Source: Kitasatospora paranensis (GTDB lineage Bacteria > Actinomycetota > Actinomycetes > Streptomycetales > Streptomycetaceae). Taken from it: a stretch of 64,000 bases of DNA. The notes below the pieces were generated by a model. That model worked only from the letters and a program-made list of their open reading frames with translations. It was not told the DNA's origin and made no database searches. This document shows positions 8,936 through 17,542 of this stretch, piece by piece (the first letter of the stretch is position 1; the number at the start of each line of letters is the position of its first letter). Location of the stretch: assembly GCF_039544005.1 (NCBI RefSeq), contig NZ_BAABKV010000001.1, positions 5,890,001 to 5,954,000 of the forward strand, given 5' to 3'. Both the position numbers and the translations under genes were made by a program.

Positions 8936-9715
8936 GTGACAGGCGCACCCGTACTGGCGTTGCGCGGTGTCTCCAAGCGCTTCGGTGCCGTGCAGGCACT
9001 CACCGACGTGCATCTGGAGGTCCACGCCGGCGAGGTCGTCGCCCTGGTGGGCGACAACGGAGCGGGCAAGTCGACGCTGGTGAAGACCATCGCGGGCGTC
9101 CACCCCATCGACGAGGGCGCGATCGAGTGGGAGGGCAGCAAGGTCGCGATCAACCGGCCGCACGACGCCCAGGCCCTCGGCGTCGCCACCGTCTACCAGG
9201 ACCTCGCGCTCTGCGACAACCTCGACGTGGTCGGCAACCTCTTCCTCGGCCGCGAGCTGCGCCGCTTCGGCGCGCTCGACGAGGTCGCGATGGAGAAGCG
9301 CGCCAAGGAGCTGCTCGACACCCTGTCGATCCGCATCCCGAGCGTCCGCATCCCGATCGCCGCCCTCTCCGGCGGTCAGCGCCAGGTCGTCGCGATCGCC
9401 CGCGCCCTGGTCGGCGACCCGAAGATCGTCATCCTGGACGAGCCCACCGCGGCCCTCGGCGTCGAGCAGACCGCCCAGGTCCTCGACCTCGTCGAGCGCC
9501 TGCGCGAGCGCGGCCTCGGCGTCATCCTGATCAGCCACAACATGGCCGACGTCAAGGCTGTCGCGGACACCGTGGCGGTCCTCCGCCTGGGCCGCAACAA
9601 CGGCGTCTTCGAGGTGGCCAGCACCTCGCACGAGGAGATCATCTCCGCCATCACCGGCGCCACCGAGAACGCCGTGACCCGGCGTCAGGCACGCATCGCG
9701 GAGGAAGCGAAGTGA
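8936..9715 (+). CDS. xylG: Sugar ABC transporter ATP-binding protein, XylG-like
   Basis: The 259-residue cytoplasmic ATPase energises sugar import. It has Walker A GDNGAGKST, Q-loop, signature LSGGQRQ, Walker B IVILDEPT and the switch His in ILISHNM. CUT2 sugar importers usually have about 500-residue ATPases with two such domains; this has one complete domain, so it must pair with itself. The GTG at 8936 was preferred because AAGGAG lies nine bases upstream; an ATG at 8918 is also in frame. It overlaps xylH by four bases. Confidence 0.9.
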   Translation: MTGAPVLALRGVSKRFGAVQALTDVHLEVHAGEVVALVGDNGAGKSTLVKTIAGVHPIDEGAIEWEGSKVAINRPHDAQALGVATVYQDLALCDNLDVVGNLFLGRELRRFGALDEVAMEKRAKELLDTLSIRIPSVRIPIAALSGGQRQVVAIARALVGDPKIVILDEPTAALGVEQTAQVLDLVERLRERGLGVILISHNMADVKAVADTVAVLRLGRNNGVFEVASTSHEEIISAITGATENAVTRRQARIAEEAK

Positions 9716-10985
9716 CCGAGCAGACCACCACCGACACCACGGCGGCCGAGGCCCCCTCGCCCCCGCGGTCGACCCCCGCCTGCTCGTCCGTGAGGCCGGT
9801 TTCGCCGGTTACCTCGCGGAGTTCAAGCGGAAGATGAAGAGCGGCGACCTGGGTTCCGTCCCGGTCGTGCTCGGCCTGATCCTGATCGGCATCATCTTCC
9901 AGAGCGTCACCGGCGACTTCCTCAACGCCGACAACGTCACCAACATCACCAAGTGGATCGCCGGCCCGGGCCTCATCGCCGTCGGCATCGTCTTCGTGCT
10001 GCTGCTCGGCGAGATCGACCTGTCGCTCGGCTCGGTCGCGGGCGTGTCCGCCGCGATAGCCGCCGTCCTCTCGGTGCGCTCCGGCGTCAACGAGTGGCTG
10101 GCCTGCCTGATCGCGATCGCCGCCGCGGTCGCCATCGGCGCCCTGCACGGCTTCTTCTTCGCCAAGATCGGCGTCCCGGCCTTCGTGGTCACCCTGGCCG
10201 GCCTGCTCGCCTGGAGCGGCCTGCAGATGTCCGTGCTCGGCGACAAGGGCACCGTCAACGTCCTGAACGACGGTGTGCTCGCCAACCTCGACACCTACTT
10301 CCTGGGTGACGGCGACGTCGCCTTCACCTGGGCGTTCGCCGTCCTCGGCATCGCACTCTTCGGCGCCGGCCAGTTCCTGGACGCCAAGCGTCGCGGCGAC
10401 GCCGGCCTGCCGGCCCGCCCGATGAGCGAGATCGCCCTGCGCACCGGCGTGCTCGCCGTCATCGGCCTGGTCGCCGCTTACATGCTGAACCAGGACCGCG
10501 GCCTGCCGCTGCCCCTGGTGATCTTCCTCTCGGTCGTCGTCATCACCGACTTCGTGCTCCGCCGCACCTCCTACGGCCGGCAGATCTTCGCGGTCGGCGG
10601 CAGCGTCGAGGCGGCCCGCCGCGCCGGCATCAACGTCGCCTGGGTGCGGATCTCGGTCTTCATGATCTCGGCCGGCATGGCGGCCCTCGGCGGCCTGTTC
10701 ATCGCCTCCCAGCAGGGCTCCGCCGACAAGCTGCTCGGCAGCGGCAACGTCCTGATGAACTCCATCGCGGCGGCCGTCATCGGCGGCACCAGCCTCTTCG
10801 GCGGCCGCGGCAAGACCTGGTCCGCCCTGCTGGGCATCCTGGTCATCCAGTCGATCATCACCGGCCTCGACCTGGTGCACGTCAACCAGGCCATCCAGTA
10901 CATGATCACCGGCGCGGTGCTGCTCGGCGCCGTCGTGCTCGACTCCGTCTCCCGCCGGACCCAGAAGTCCTCCGGCCGCGGCTGA
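9712..10985 (+). CDS. xylH: Sugar ABC transporter permease, XylH-like (frameshift near 9762)
   Basis: The integral membrane permease has about 8-10 hydrophobic segments and the CUT2 permease signature GRQIFAVGGSVEAARRAGI. Translation from the GTG overlapping xylG gives TEQTTTDTTAAEAPSPP, then the frame is lost at the five-C run 9760-9764; the next frame continues AVDPRLLVREAGFAGYLAEFKRK into the permease. Adding one C restores a single 424-residue frame, so an indel (probably a sequencing error) is likely. The only alternative, an ATG at 9834, would discard a plausible N-terminus and lacks a ribosome site. It completes the xylFGH transporter. Confidence 0.85.
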
Positions 10986-11006
10986 CGACACGCCCGACCC
11001 CGATGT

Positions 11007-11043
11007 GAGGCTCGGCACCCGAACCGAAAGGGTGCCGGGCCTC
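11007..11043 (+). terminator. Terminator after xylH
   Basis: An inverted repeat, core CGGCACCC/GGGTGCCG (11013-11020 with 11030-11037), is extended by GAGGC/GCCTC outer arms and lies 21 bases after the xylH stop. Confidence 0.75.
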
Positions 11044-11091
11044 GTCGTGTCCTGGGTGGGGCGTCCCCGATGTGGCCCATGCGCCGCACGG

Positions 11092-11115
11092 TGTCCGGCA
11101 GTCGGACATTAGACT
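11092..11115 (+). promoter_or_regulatory. Candidate dxs promoter with inverted repeat
   Basis: TAGACT at 11110-11115 is a good actinobacterial -10 box. Immediately upstream, TGTCCG-5-CGGACA (11092-11108) is a perfect inverted repeat overlapping the spacer and -35 zone, suggesting a repressor site. No good -35 was found; the leader to dxs would be about 100 bases. Confidence 0.4.
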
Positions 11116-11223
11116 CGACCAGCCGGGGTACTCCGACAACCGATGTCGAGGGCGCCCGGCACCACGGGCGCCGAAGCCCGGCGGGCCTGCCCTGGCCCGG
11201 GAACTGTGAACGAGGAGGAACGG

Positions 11224-13134
11224 GTGGCCCTGCTGACCCGCATTAGGGGACCGCGTGATCTCGACCGGCTCACCCCGGCGCAGCTGGCCGACCTGGCCGA
11301 GGAGATCCGCGGCTTCCTGGTCGAAGAGGTCTCGAAGACGGGCGGCCACCTCGGCCCCAACCTCGGCGTGGTCGAGCTCACCCTCGCCCTGCACCGCGTC
11401 TTCGACTCCCCGCGCGACCGGATCCTCTTCGACACCGGCCACCAGAGCTACGTCCACAAGCTGCTCACCGGCCGCCAGGACTTCAGCCGCCTGAAGATGA
11501 AGGGCGGCCTGTCCGGCTACCCCTCGCGCGCCGAGTCCGAGCACGACGTGATCGAGAACTCGCACGCCTCCACCGTGCTCGGCTACGCCGACGGCCTGGC
11601 CAAGGCCAACAAGATCCAGGGCCACCGGGACCGCCCGGTCGTCGCCGTGATCGGCGACGGCGCGCTCACCGGCGGCATGGCCTGGGAGGCGCTCAACAAC
11701 ATCGCCGACGCCCGGGACCTGCCGGTCGTCATCGTCGTCAACGACAACGAGCGCTCCTACTCCCCGACCATCGGCGGCCTCGCCAACCACCTCTCCACCC
11801 TGCGCACCACCCAGGGCTACGAGCGGTTCCTGTCGTGGGGCAAGGACGCCCTGCAGCGCACCCCCGTCGTCGGCCAGTCGCTCTTCGACACCCTGCACGG
11901 CGCCAAGAAGGGCCTCAAGGACTTCATCGCCCCGCAGGGCATGTTCGAGGACCTCGGCCTCAAGTACATCGGCCCGATCGACGGCCACGACCTGGTGGCG
12001 CTGGAGTCCGCGCTCACCAAGGCCCGCGGCTTCGGCGGCCCGGTGATCGTGCACTGCATCACCGAGAAGGGCCGCGGCTACCACGCCGCGGAGAACAACG
12101 AAGAGGACCGCTTCCACGCCGTCGGCGTCATCCACCCGGACACCGGCCTGCCGGTGAAGACCTCCGGCAAGGACTGGACGTCCGTCTTCGGCGAGGAGAT
12201 GGTGGCGCTCGGCCGCGAGCGCAAGGACATCGTGGCGATCACCGCCGCGATGCTGCACCCGGTCGGCCTCGCCCCGTTCGCCAAGGCCTTCCCGGAGCGC
12301 ACCTTCGACGTCGGCATCGCCGAGCAGCACGCCGCGGTCTCCGCCGCCGGCCTGGCCACCAACGGCCTGCACCCGGTCGTCGCGGTCTACGCGACCTTCC
12401 TCAACCGGGCCTACGACCAGGTCCTGATGGACGTCGCCCTGCACCGCCTCGGCGTCACCTTCGTCCTCGACCGGGCCGGCGTCACCGGCACCGACGGCGC
12501 CTCCCACAACGGCATGTGGGACATGTCGATCCTGCAGACCGTCCCCGGCCTGCGGCTCGCCGCCCCGCGCGACGCCGACCAGGTCCGCGCCCAGCTGCGC
12601 GAGGCCGTCGAGGTCCACGACGCGCCCACCGTCGTCCGCTACTCCAAGGGCAGTGTCGGCCCGGCCGTCCCGGCCCTCGGCCGGATCGGCGGCATGGACG
12701 TGCTGCGCGAGAACACCTCGCACGAGCACGGCGACCGCCGCGCCGACGTCCTCATCGTCTCGGTCGGCGCGATGGCACCGCTCTGCCTGGAGGCCGCCGA
12801 CCTGCTCGGCGCCCAGGGCATCACCTCCACCGTCGTCGACCCGCGCTGGGTCAAGCCGGTCGACAAGGCCCTGCCCGGCCTCGCTGCCGAGCACCGGGTG
12901 GTCGTCACCGTCGAGGACAACGGCCGCGCCGGCGGCGTCGGCTCCGCGATCGCCCAGGCGCTGCGCGACGCCGACGTGGACCTGCCGCTGCGCGACTTCG
13001 GCATCCCGCAGGAGTTCCTGGACCACGCCAAGCGCGAGGAGATCCTCGCCGAGATCGGGCTCACCGCCCCGGACGTCGCCCGCCAGGTGACCGCCCTGGT
13101 GGCCCGCCTCGACGCCCAGCCCGTCCAGGCCTGA
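11224..13134 (+). CDS. dxs: 1-deoxy-D-xylulose-5-phosphate synthase
   Basis: The 636-residue cytosolic enzyme condenses pyruvate with glyceraldehyde 3-phosphate using thiamine diphosphate, the first step of the MEP isoprenoid pathway. The thiamine diphosphate/Mg motif is visible as GDGALTGGMAWEALNN, with HLGPNLGVVELT and the transketolase C-terminal domain intact. The GTG at 11224 was chosen because GAGGAGG lies just upstream and LLTRIRGPRDLDRL is the normal N-terminus; a frame start at 11143 adds 27 unlikely residues. It stands as a single unit between two terminators, next to xylFGH as I recall for other streptomycetes. Confidence 0.96.
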   Translation: MALLTRIRGPRDLDRLTPAQLADLAEEIRGFLVEEVSKTGGHLGPNLGVVELTLALHRVFDSPRDRILFDTGHQSYVHKLLTGRQDFSRLKMKGGLSGYPSRAESEHDVIENSHASTVLGYADGLAKANKIQGHRDRPVVAVIGDGALTGGMAWEALNNIADARDLPVVIVVNDNERSYSPTIGGLANHLSTLRTTQGYERFLSWGKDALQRTPVVGQSLFDTLHGAKKGLKDFIAPQGMFEDLGLKYIGPIDGHDLVALESALTKARGFGGPVIVHCITEKGRGYHAAENNEEDRFHAVGVIHPDTGLPVKTSGKDWTSVFGEEMVALGRERKDIVAITAAMLHPVGLAPFAKAFPERTFDVGIAEQHAAVSAAGLATNGLHPVVAVYATFLNRAYDQVLMDVALHRLGVTFVLDRAGVTGTDGASHNGMWDMSILQTVPGLRLAAPRDADQVRAQLREAVEVHDAPTVVRYSKGSVGPAVPALGRIGGMDVLRENTSHEHGDRRADVLIVSVGAMAPLCLEAADLLGAQGITSTVVDPRWVKPVDKALPGLAAEHRVVVTVEDNGRAGGVGSAIAQALRDADVDLPLRDFGIPQEFLDHAKREEILAEIGLTAPDVARQVTALVARLDAQPVQA

Positions 13135-13146
13135 CCGTCCGCACGG

Positions 13147-13174
13147 GGCCCGGGTGCGCGCACGCACCCGGGCC
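13147..13174 (+). terminator. Terminator after dxs
   Basis: A perfect 12-base stem (13147-13158 with 13163-13174) with a 4-base loop starts 12 bases after the dxs stop. Confidence 0.75.
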
Positions 13175-13296
13175 TCGCGCACGCCGCCCACCCGACCGAA
13201 CCCGGTGCCGCCCGCACCGGCGCGAACCGGCCGATCGTCGTACGGATACCGGTACCAGCGGTGCCGCTGTGACGACCGCCAGGTAGGTTGTCACCC

Positions 13297-14814
13297 GTGC
13301 CCACCCCGACCAGCAGCCCGCAGGCCGCTCCGACCGCCCGCCTCGCGGCGCGGATCCGGACGGGCTACTGGAGCAGGCTGGTGCCGGTGCTGGCGCTGCT
13401 GGCCGCCCTCACCCACCTCCCGTCCTTCCTGCGGCCGGTCTGGAGCCCCGACGAGGGCTACCTGGCCACCCAGGCCCGGATGCTCGCCGACGGCGGCGTC
13501 CTGTACGACACCGTGGTCGACCGCAAGCCGCCGCTGCTGCCCTGGCTCTACCAGGCCTGCTTCGCCCTGTTCGGCTCCGGCTCGCTCTGGCCGCTGCGCA
13601 CCCTGGCGATCGGCGCCCACCTGCTCACCGCCGTGCTGCTCGCCTCGATCGCCCGCGGCCGCTGGGGGAACCGGGCGGGCGGCGCCGCCGGGGCGCTCTA
13701 CCTGCTGGTCTCCATCGGCCTGTCGCCGGAGGACACCCAGGCCGCCACCTTCGAGGTGTTCATGCTGCCGGCGATGGTGGCCGCCTTCCGGTACGCCGAG
13801 CGGCGCCGCTGGCTGGCCGCGGGCATCGCGGTGGCGGTCTGCTCGCTGACCAAGCAGACCGGCGGCGCGGTGCTGCTGCCGGTGCTGTGGATGCTGTTCC
13901 AGGACGCCCGCCGGCGCGGCGTGCGCTGGCCCCCGGTGCTCGGCGCCATCGGCCTCGGCTTCGCGCTGCCGATAGCGCTGGTCGCGCTGATCCTCACCAA
14001 GCCGAAGGGCTTCCTGTTCTGGGTGGTCACCGGCAGCGGCGACTACGCCTCGCTGGGCGGCGCCTGGCTGCAGATGGCCGGCCGGGCGCTCGGCAACTCG
14101 GCGATCCTGCTCGCGGCCGGCCTCGGCTTCGTCGTGCCGCTGGCCCGCCGGATGTGGCTGCACCGGCGGCGGGTGTTCGTCCCGACCGCGGGGGAGGAGC
14201 ACGGCTCCACCACCGATCTGTGGGTGTGGCTGCTGTCCTCGCTGGTCGCGGTCAGCGTCGGCTTCCACTTCTTCGGCCACTACTACCTGCAGCTGATGCC
14301 GCCGCTGGTGCTGCTCGGGGTGGGCGCCGTCTCCACCTCGGCGGTGCGCTGGCGGCCGGTGCTCACCTACTCGGCGGTCGCCTGCACGGTGTTCTGGTCG
14401 CTCGCGGTGTTCTGGCCCGGCCAGAAGCTCACCCAGACCACCGAGGTGGCCACCGCGGTCGCCGCGCAGACCACCCCGAAGGACACCGTGCTCGTCTGGG
14501 GCATGCATCCGGAGCTGTACTGGCTGGCCGACCGCCGTCCGGCCAGCCGCTACCTGACGGCCGGGTTCCTGACCAACTACAGCGGCGGCAAGGACAGCCA
14601 GAAGGTCGGCGAGCAGTACAGCGTCAGTGACGCCTGGCAGACCTTCGACCAGGAGCTGGCCACCAAGGGCCTCCCGGAGATCGTCGTGGACGACTCCGGC
14701 ACCGCCCCGTACCAGCCGGTGCTCGTCCCCCGGATCGAGAGCCTGCTGGACACCCACTACGAGGTCGTGGGCGTCACCGGCGACACGGTCATCTACCGGC
14801 TGAAGAAGCACTGA
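13297..14814 (+). CDS. GT-C membrane glycosyltransferase (GT39/ArnT-like)
   Basis: The 505-residue polytopic membrane protein has about 10-12 hydrophobic segments. The first extracytoplasmic loop carries the acidic pair in PDEGYLATQARML, and DRKPPLLPWLYQ follows, as in lipid-linked-sugar glycosyltransferases of the dolichyl-phosphate mannosyltransferase/ArnT class. A soluble C-terminal domain (about 390-505) is unrecognised. The start is GTG at 13297; TAGGTT ends seven bases before it and could be the -10 box of a leaderless transcript or part of a ribosome site. The 3' end overlaps the convergent TagC-like gene by 26 bases. Its substrate is unknown; the adjacent teichoic-acid genes suggest wall glycopolymer decoration. 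Confidence 0.8.
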   Translation: MPTPTSSPQAAPTARLAARIRTGYWSRLVPVLALLAALTHLPSFLRPVWSPDEGYLATQARMLADGGVLYDTVVDRKPPLLPWLYQACFALFGSGSLWPLRTLAIGAHLLTAVLLASIARGRWGNRAGGAAGALYLLVSIGLSPEDTQAATFEVFMLPAMVAAFRYAERRRWLAAGIAVAVCSLTKQTGGAVLLPVLWMLFQDARRRGVRWPPVLGAIGLGFALPIALVALILTKPKGFLFWVVTGSGDYASLGGAWLQMAGRALGNSAILLAAGLGFVVPLARRMWLHRRRVFVPTAGEEHGSTTDLWVWLLSSLVAVSVGFHFFGHYYLQLMPPLVLLGVGAVSTSAVRWRPVLTYSAVACTVFWSLAVFWPGQKLTQTTEVATAVAAQTTPKDTVLVWGMHPELYWLADRRPASRYLTAGFLTNYSGGKDSQKVGEQYSVSDAWQTFDQELATKGLPEIVVDDSGTAPYQPVLVPRIESLLDTHYEVVGVTGDTVIYRLKKH

Positions 14815-15859
14815 CCCCGACCAGGGCGCGCTTCTCGTAGGCGGTGAACGTCCACGGCCGGCCCTGGCCGCCGCCGAAGCCCAGACAGAGCGCGGGCCCC
14901 TGCGGATCCACCGCGATGCCCTCCGGCTCACGCCAGTCCAGCGTCCAGGCCGCCTCCGTGCGCACCCGGTCGAGCACCCGGCCGCTGCGCAGGTCGACGG
15001 TGGACACCGAGGCGTTGCCGTGGCTGTCCTTCGGGTTGCCGCCGGCGTCGGGGTCGTCCTCCGCGTCGGGGGTGTAGGCGGTGCCCAGCAGCCGGTAGAG
15101 GAAGTCGCCCATGACGGCGAAGCCCTGGAAGACGTCCTCGTCCCCGTCGCCCAGGTCGGTCTCCGCGATGTCGGCCAGCGGACGGTCGAAGGCGCCGAGC
15201 CCGGCGTCCGCCAGGTCGAAGACGCGGTAGTGGGCCTGCCCCGCGCGGCGGTGCCGGACGGCGAGGCGGCCCGTCGTCGGGTCGATCGCCGGCTGGTTGG
15301 ACGTCGACCCGGGGACGGGCCGGTGCACGGTCACCGTCCCGGTGTCGGCGGCGGAGAGGACGGCGCCGGGGGTGAACCGCGTCCTGGCCAGCGCCCGGCC
15401 GTAGCCGGAGGCGGGGTTCACGTCCGCCTCCGTCCAGACGAAGACGTCCCCGCCGACCGGCTCCACCCCGAGGCCGACGCCGTGGCCGAAGCCCTTGAGC
15501 CGCATGAACGCCAGCCGGTTCCCCGCCAGGTCGAGCTTGTTGACGCAGAGGTCGCCGTGGTGCCCCTCGGCGGTCGCCACGGGCTGCGCGTCGCCGGGCA
15601 GCCGCACCCCGGCCTCCACAGCCTGGGTGACGTACAGGTGCCCGTTGACCCGGTCGAACGCGAACGACTGCGCGAGGGTGCCGTACCAGAGCGGCTTCTC
15701 GCGCAGCCGCTTGACCGCCCCGGCACTCAGGTCGAAGCGCGGGCCCGTCCCCCGAGGGGCCGGCGGCGCCTGGGCGCACCCGGCGGCGGTCAGCAGGGCG
15801 GCGCCGCCGAGCAGGAAGCCCCGCCGCCCGAGTGGGGCCGGGCGGCCCGGTGCGGTCAT
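14789..15859 (-). CDS. TagC-like beta-propeller Tat lipoprotein
   Basis: The 356-residue exported protein begins with a twin-arginine signal and lipobox (RRGFLLGGAALLTAAGC). The mature part has repeats of the kind YGTLAQSFAFDRVNGHLYVTQ, LKGFGHGVGLGVEP and REPEGIAV, typical of the TagC/phage receptor-binding-like propeller proteins annotated as teichoic acid biosynthesis protein C. No catalytic residues are apparent and the biochemical role of the family is uncertain. It is downstream of the CDP-ribitol synthase and polymerase genes on the same strand, supporting a wall-polymer link. GGAGGAG precedes the ATG. Confidence 0.75.
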   Translation of the reverse strand: MTAPGRPAPLGRRGFLLGGAALLTAAGCAQAPPAPRGTGPRFDLSAGAVKRLREKPLWYGTLAQSFAFDRVNGHLYVTQAVEAGVRLPGDAQPVATAEGHHGDLCVNKLDLAGNRLAFMRLKGFGHGVGLGVEPVGGDVFVWTEADVNPASGYGRALARTRFTPGAVLSAADTGTVTVHRPVPGSTSNQPAIDPTTGRLAVRHRRAGQAHYRVFDLADAGLGAFDRPLADIAETDLGDGDEDVFQGFAVMGDFLYRLLGTAYTPDAEDDPDAGGNPKDSHGNASVSTVDLRSGRVLDRVRTEAAWTLDWREPEGIAVDPQGPALCLGFGGGQGRPWTFTAYEKRALVGVSASSAGR

Positions 15860-15952
15860 GCTCTCCTCCTGCGGATGCGGATCACGGCTGTCCGCAGTGG
15901 GTGACTGCGCCGGACCGCCGGTGGTTCCCCGACCTGCGGATTTCCCCCGCGC

Positions 15953-17418
15953 TCAGACGCCGGCCGCGGCCGGCACCCGCTGCTGGGCGGGCACCGACTC
16001 CCGCCGCACGTCGACGATCTGGCCGGTGATGTCCGACACCAGCACGTCGAGCGAGGCCCGAGCCACCGCCGAGCTGCTGAGCAGCGAGCCCTGCGGCTCG
16101 TCGCCGAAGGCCTGGACGCGCATCGGCGTCAGGGTGCGCTCCGGGTTGATGCAGTTGATCCGCACGCCGTCCGCCGACCACTCGTCGCCCAGCGCCTGAG
16201 TGAGGTTGACCACCGCGGCCTTGGCCGAGGAGTACAGGCTGTAGTCGGCCCGGCCGCGGGTGTACGAGCTGGAGGTGAAGAGCAGCAGCTGACCGCCGGT
16301 GCGCGCCAGGTACGGGTGGGCGGCCCGGGCGATCGACGCCGGGGCGATGAAGTTCACCCGCAGCGCCTCGTCCACCTCGGTGGGGGACAGCTCGGCCAGC
16401 CGGCCGATCCGCAGCACGCCCGCGGTGTTGACCACGAAGTCGATGCGCCCGCTCTCCGCGTACGCCCGCTCCAGCGCGGCCTGCACGCTCGCCGGGTCGG
16501 CCACGTCCGTCCCGGTCGTGCTCCGGCTGAAGCTGAACACCCGCGCGCCGTGCTCCTCGGCCAGGGCCGCGATGTCGGCGCCGATGCCGTACGACCCGCC
16601 GAGGACGACCATGGTGCGGCCGGCCAGGTGGTCGCGGTAGTCCTCGGGGTGGATCGGCTCGGCGAGCGTGCTGGTGGCGAGCTGGAACAGCTTGTCGGCA
16701 ATGTGGATGTCGATCGGCTGGGTGACCTTCATGTTGCGCTCCTCGCCGGCCACCACGTGGATCGGGGTGTCGGGCAGGTAGCGCAGCACGACCGAGCAGT
16801 CGTCCGTGGCGGCGAAGTGCGGGTCCGTCGCGGCCAGCTCGTAGGCCCGGCGGATGGTGGACAGCCAGAAGGCCTGCGGGGTCTGGCCGCGGCGGAGCCT
16901 GGCGCGGTCCGGCACCTCGGTGATGATCTCGTGCTCGCCGGTGGCCATGCCGCTGGTGGTGGTCACCACGATGGTGTCCGAGGACGGGATGGCGACGTCG
17001 ACCGCGCGGTAGGTGTCGAGCGCCTCCACGCAGTCCTGGATGATCCGGTGCGAGACCAGCGGGCGCACCGCGTCGTGGAACAGCACCTTGCAGTCGCGCC
17101 CGTCCGCCAGCTCGGCCACCACGCCGATCGCCCGCTCGGTGGTGGCGTTGCGGGTCTCCCCGCCGGCGACCACCCGGACGGTGCGGCGCAGCCCGGCCGC
17201 GGCCACGACCTGTTCGGCCTCGGCGACGAAGCCGGGGTGCATCATCAGCACGACCTCGTCGATGCCGGCCGCGTCGTCGAACACGGCCAGCGTGTGCTCC
17301 AGGATCGTCTTGCCGGCGATCTTGATCAGCTGCTTGGGGATCGACAGGCCGATCCGCTGGCCGGAGCCGCCGGCGAGCACGACGGCGACGGTGAGGGGGC
17401 GGCGGGGGCACGGCGCAT
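15953..17418 (-). CDS. Bifunctional ribitol-5-phosphate cytidylyltransferase / ribulose-5-phosphate reductase (Acs1/Bcs1-like; N-terminal frameshift)
   Basis: The N-terminal half is an IspD/TarI nucleotidyltransferase (AVVLAGGSGQRIG, PKQLIKIAGK, FHDAVRPLV, TDDCSVV). The C-terminal half is a short-chain dehydrogenase (VLGGSYGIG cofactor loop, NTAG, catalytic YSSAK). This fusion matches Haemophilus Acs1/Bcs1, which reduces ribulose 5-phosphate and activates ribitol as CDP-ribitol. The main frame has no good start; the ATG at 17418, eight bases after AAGGA, joins it if one G is added to the G-run 17404-17408 (minus-strand C), giving MRRAPRRPLTVAVV and exactly 488 residues. It is coupled to the polymerase gene upstream. 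Function is strong by domains; ribitol versus another polyol is inference. Confidence 0.82.
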
Positions 17419-17542
17419 GGCAGGGAGTCCTTGTCTTGCGGGGCGGCGCGTGGGGGGAGCACGGGCGAGAAGAACGGGAGAGGGCACGCCGGTGGCGGGT
17501 GACCACCGGGCGGGGGCGCCGGAAACCGGAAAGGGGCGGGTA

